A stretch of DNA of 25,506 nt from Colivicinus sp022776215 (lineage in GTDB: Bacteria > Bacillota_I > Bacilli_A > Erysipelotrichales > Erysipelotrichaceae): contig JALFIR010000032.1 of NCBI GenBank assembly GCA_022776215.1, forward strand, positions 1 to 25,506, read 5' to 3'. Below, piece by piece: positions 25,037 through 25,506 of this stretch. Both the position numbers and the translations under genes were made by a program. The first letter of the stretch is position 1. The number at the start of each line of letters is the position of its first letter. Under the pieces are notes generated by a model. It was not told the origin of the DNA. It worked only from the letters and a program-made list of their open reading frames with translations, and ran no database searches.

Positions 25037-25090
25037 AAACGATTACGCTTAGGCTTAACACATAATTTAATTATATGTTAATAATCGTTT
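25037..25090. promoter_or_regulatory. Nested palindrome upstream of the defence operon
   Basis: Outer arms AAACGATTA (25037-25045) and TAATCGTTT (25082-25090) enclose an inner palindrome with 13-nt arms around one central base (25055-25081, one mismatch), with a 9-nt bulge on one side. A minus-strand TATAAT lies inside it (25075-25070), about 85 bp before the GHKL start. It could be an operator over the operon promoter or a leader hairpin. No clear -35 is seen. Confidence 0.55.
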
Positions 25091-25366
25091 ATAAGAAAGA
25101 CAACGCACAAAAAACATGAATAATTCGAATGTTAAAAGTGTTTCTCTCTCTACAATTTAAAGTATACGGATATGCTTGTACAAGAATCACACCAATCACT
25201 AATATTTTTTATTATTACGCCACAATCATCATCAACAATATCCAAAAGAATAGTTTAATGATTGATGTAACAATCTTGAACACTATGATAAACGGTAACA
25301 AGAATAGATAACAGATAATCTTTGCCATAATCATATTATCTAACAAAGTTATTTTCTATATTACCA
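25091..25366. other. Non-coding gap between group II intron and defence operon
   Basis: This gap is AT-rich with no gene I can support. A 60-codon plus-strand open frame starting near 25129 has no ribosome binding site and no recognisable content. The stretch separates the 3' end of the intron from the palindrome in front of the GHKL gene. Confidence 0.5.
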
Positions 25367-25506
25367 ATCGAGTAGGAGAAACTAAATAAAAGTTTCTCCT
25401 TTTATTTAGTTTCGACCTCTCACACCACCGTACGTACGGTTCCGTATACGGCGGTTTCAAATTTACTTAAAAGTTATGCTGTAGCTGATAGTATTCACCC
25501 AATGAA
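25367..25506 (-). mobile_element. Group II intron, 3' end (domains V and VI)
   Basis: On the minus strand the last 140 bp contain the short conserved domain V hairpin: ACCGCCGTA pairing with TACGGTGGT around TACGGAACCGTACG (about 25418-25455). GTGTGAGAGG follows, then a 15-bp perfect hairpin (25378-25392 with 25399-25413), which is domain VI, and CTACTCGAT at the probable 3' splice site near 25367. This layout is typical of bacterial group II introns. The body of the intron and most of its reverse transcriptase lie beyond the window. It was inserted in the same orientation as, and about 380 bp upstream of, the defence operon. Confidence 0.85.
25467..25506 (-). CDS. Group II intron reverse transcriptase/maturase, last codons
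   Basis: Only the last 12 codons and a TAA stop (25469-25467) are inside the window, reading SLGEYYQLQHNF. The assignment rests on position: in bacterial group II introns the reverse transcriptase gene ends in domain IV, just before domain V, exactly as here. The fragment itself is too short to identify. Confidence 0.6.
   Translation of the reverse strand, partial: SLGEYYQLQHNF

Noticed and set aside
25129..25311. 60-codon plus-strand open frame near the right end
   Set aside because: It has no ribosome binding site, low-complexity AT-rich content and no family resemblance. It lies in a gap between an intron and a promoter region.

Overview
The window is AT-rich DNA from a low-GC Gram-positive (Firmicutes-type) bacterium. 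Evidence for this is the isoleucine T-box leader, AGGAGG-type ribosome binding sites, short overlapping operons and Gram-positive lipoprotein signals. An Erysipelotrichia-like host is possible, but the sequence alone does not settle it.

Region 1 (1-8.9 kb) looks like ordinary accessory and housekeeping DNA. On the minus strand there is the start of a lipoprotein gene, then a three-gene operon: MATE transporter, family 3 solute-binding lipoprotein and hybrid histidine kinase. On the plus strand there is an AAA/DUF4143 ATPase whose promoter lies in a 34-bp-period repeat array. After it comes a T-box (specifier AUC, Ile) controlling a BrnQ branched-chain amino acid transporter, with a GT8 glycosyltransferase 9 nt downstream.

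Region 2 (8.9-11.8 kb) is a divergent Sau3AI-type restriction-modification pair. The endonuclease is a MutH/Sau3AI-fold protein and the methyltransferase is a 412-aa C5 enzyme. A TCTTGATCAAGA palindrome carrying the presumed GATC target lies on the putative -35 of the methyltransferase gene.

Region 3 (11.8-15.4 kb) is a patchwork. It holds a Phd/YefM antitoxin with no visible toxin, flanked by two copies of a repeated hairpin. It also holds a DUF523 gene downstream of a decayed XRE-regulator/erythromycin-esterase operon (two 1-nt frameshifts in the esterase, a frameshift plus a stop in the regulator), and a small conserved TIM-barrel gene.

Region 4 (15.4-25.0 kb) is a multi-gene defence system. 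A minus-strand operon of overlapping genes encodes a GHKL/MutL-MORC-like ATPase, a Z1 helicase-like ATPase, a DUF4420 PD-(D/E)XK protein, an AIPR protein and a C5 DNA methyltransferase. This matches the Mza / MutL-associated restriction-modification architecture. A convergent GIY-YIG nuclease gene with a GATC-rich promoter sits beside it. Upstream is a nested 54-bp palindrome, and the window ends in the 3' end of a group II intron (domains V-VI and the last codons of its reverse transcriptase).

Overall, the right two thirds of the window is a defence island carrying two C5-methyltransferase systems, a GIY-YIG nuclease, an orphan antitoxin, decayed genes and a retroelement. The likeliest little-described items are the five-gene GHKL/Z1/DUF4420/AIPR/MTase operon with its GIY-YIG neighbour, the GATC palindromes placed at the promoters of the methyltransferase and GIY-YIG genes, and the phased 34-bp array in front of the DUF4143 ATPase.
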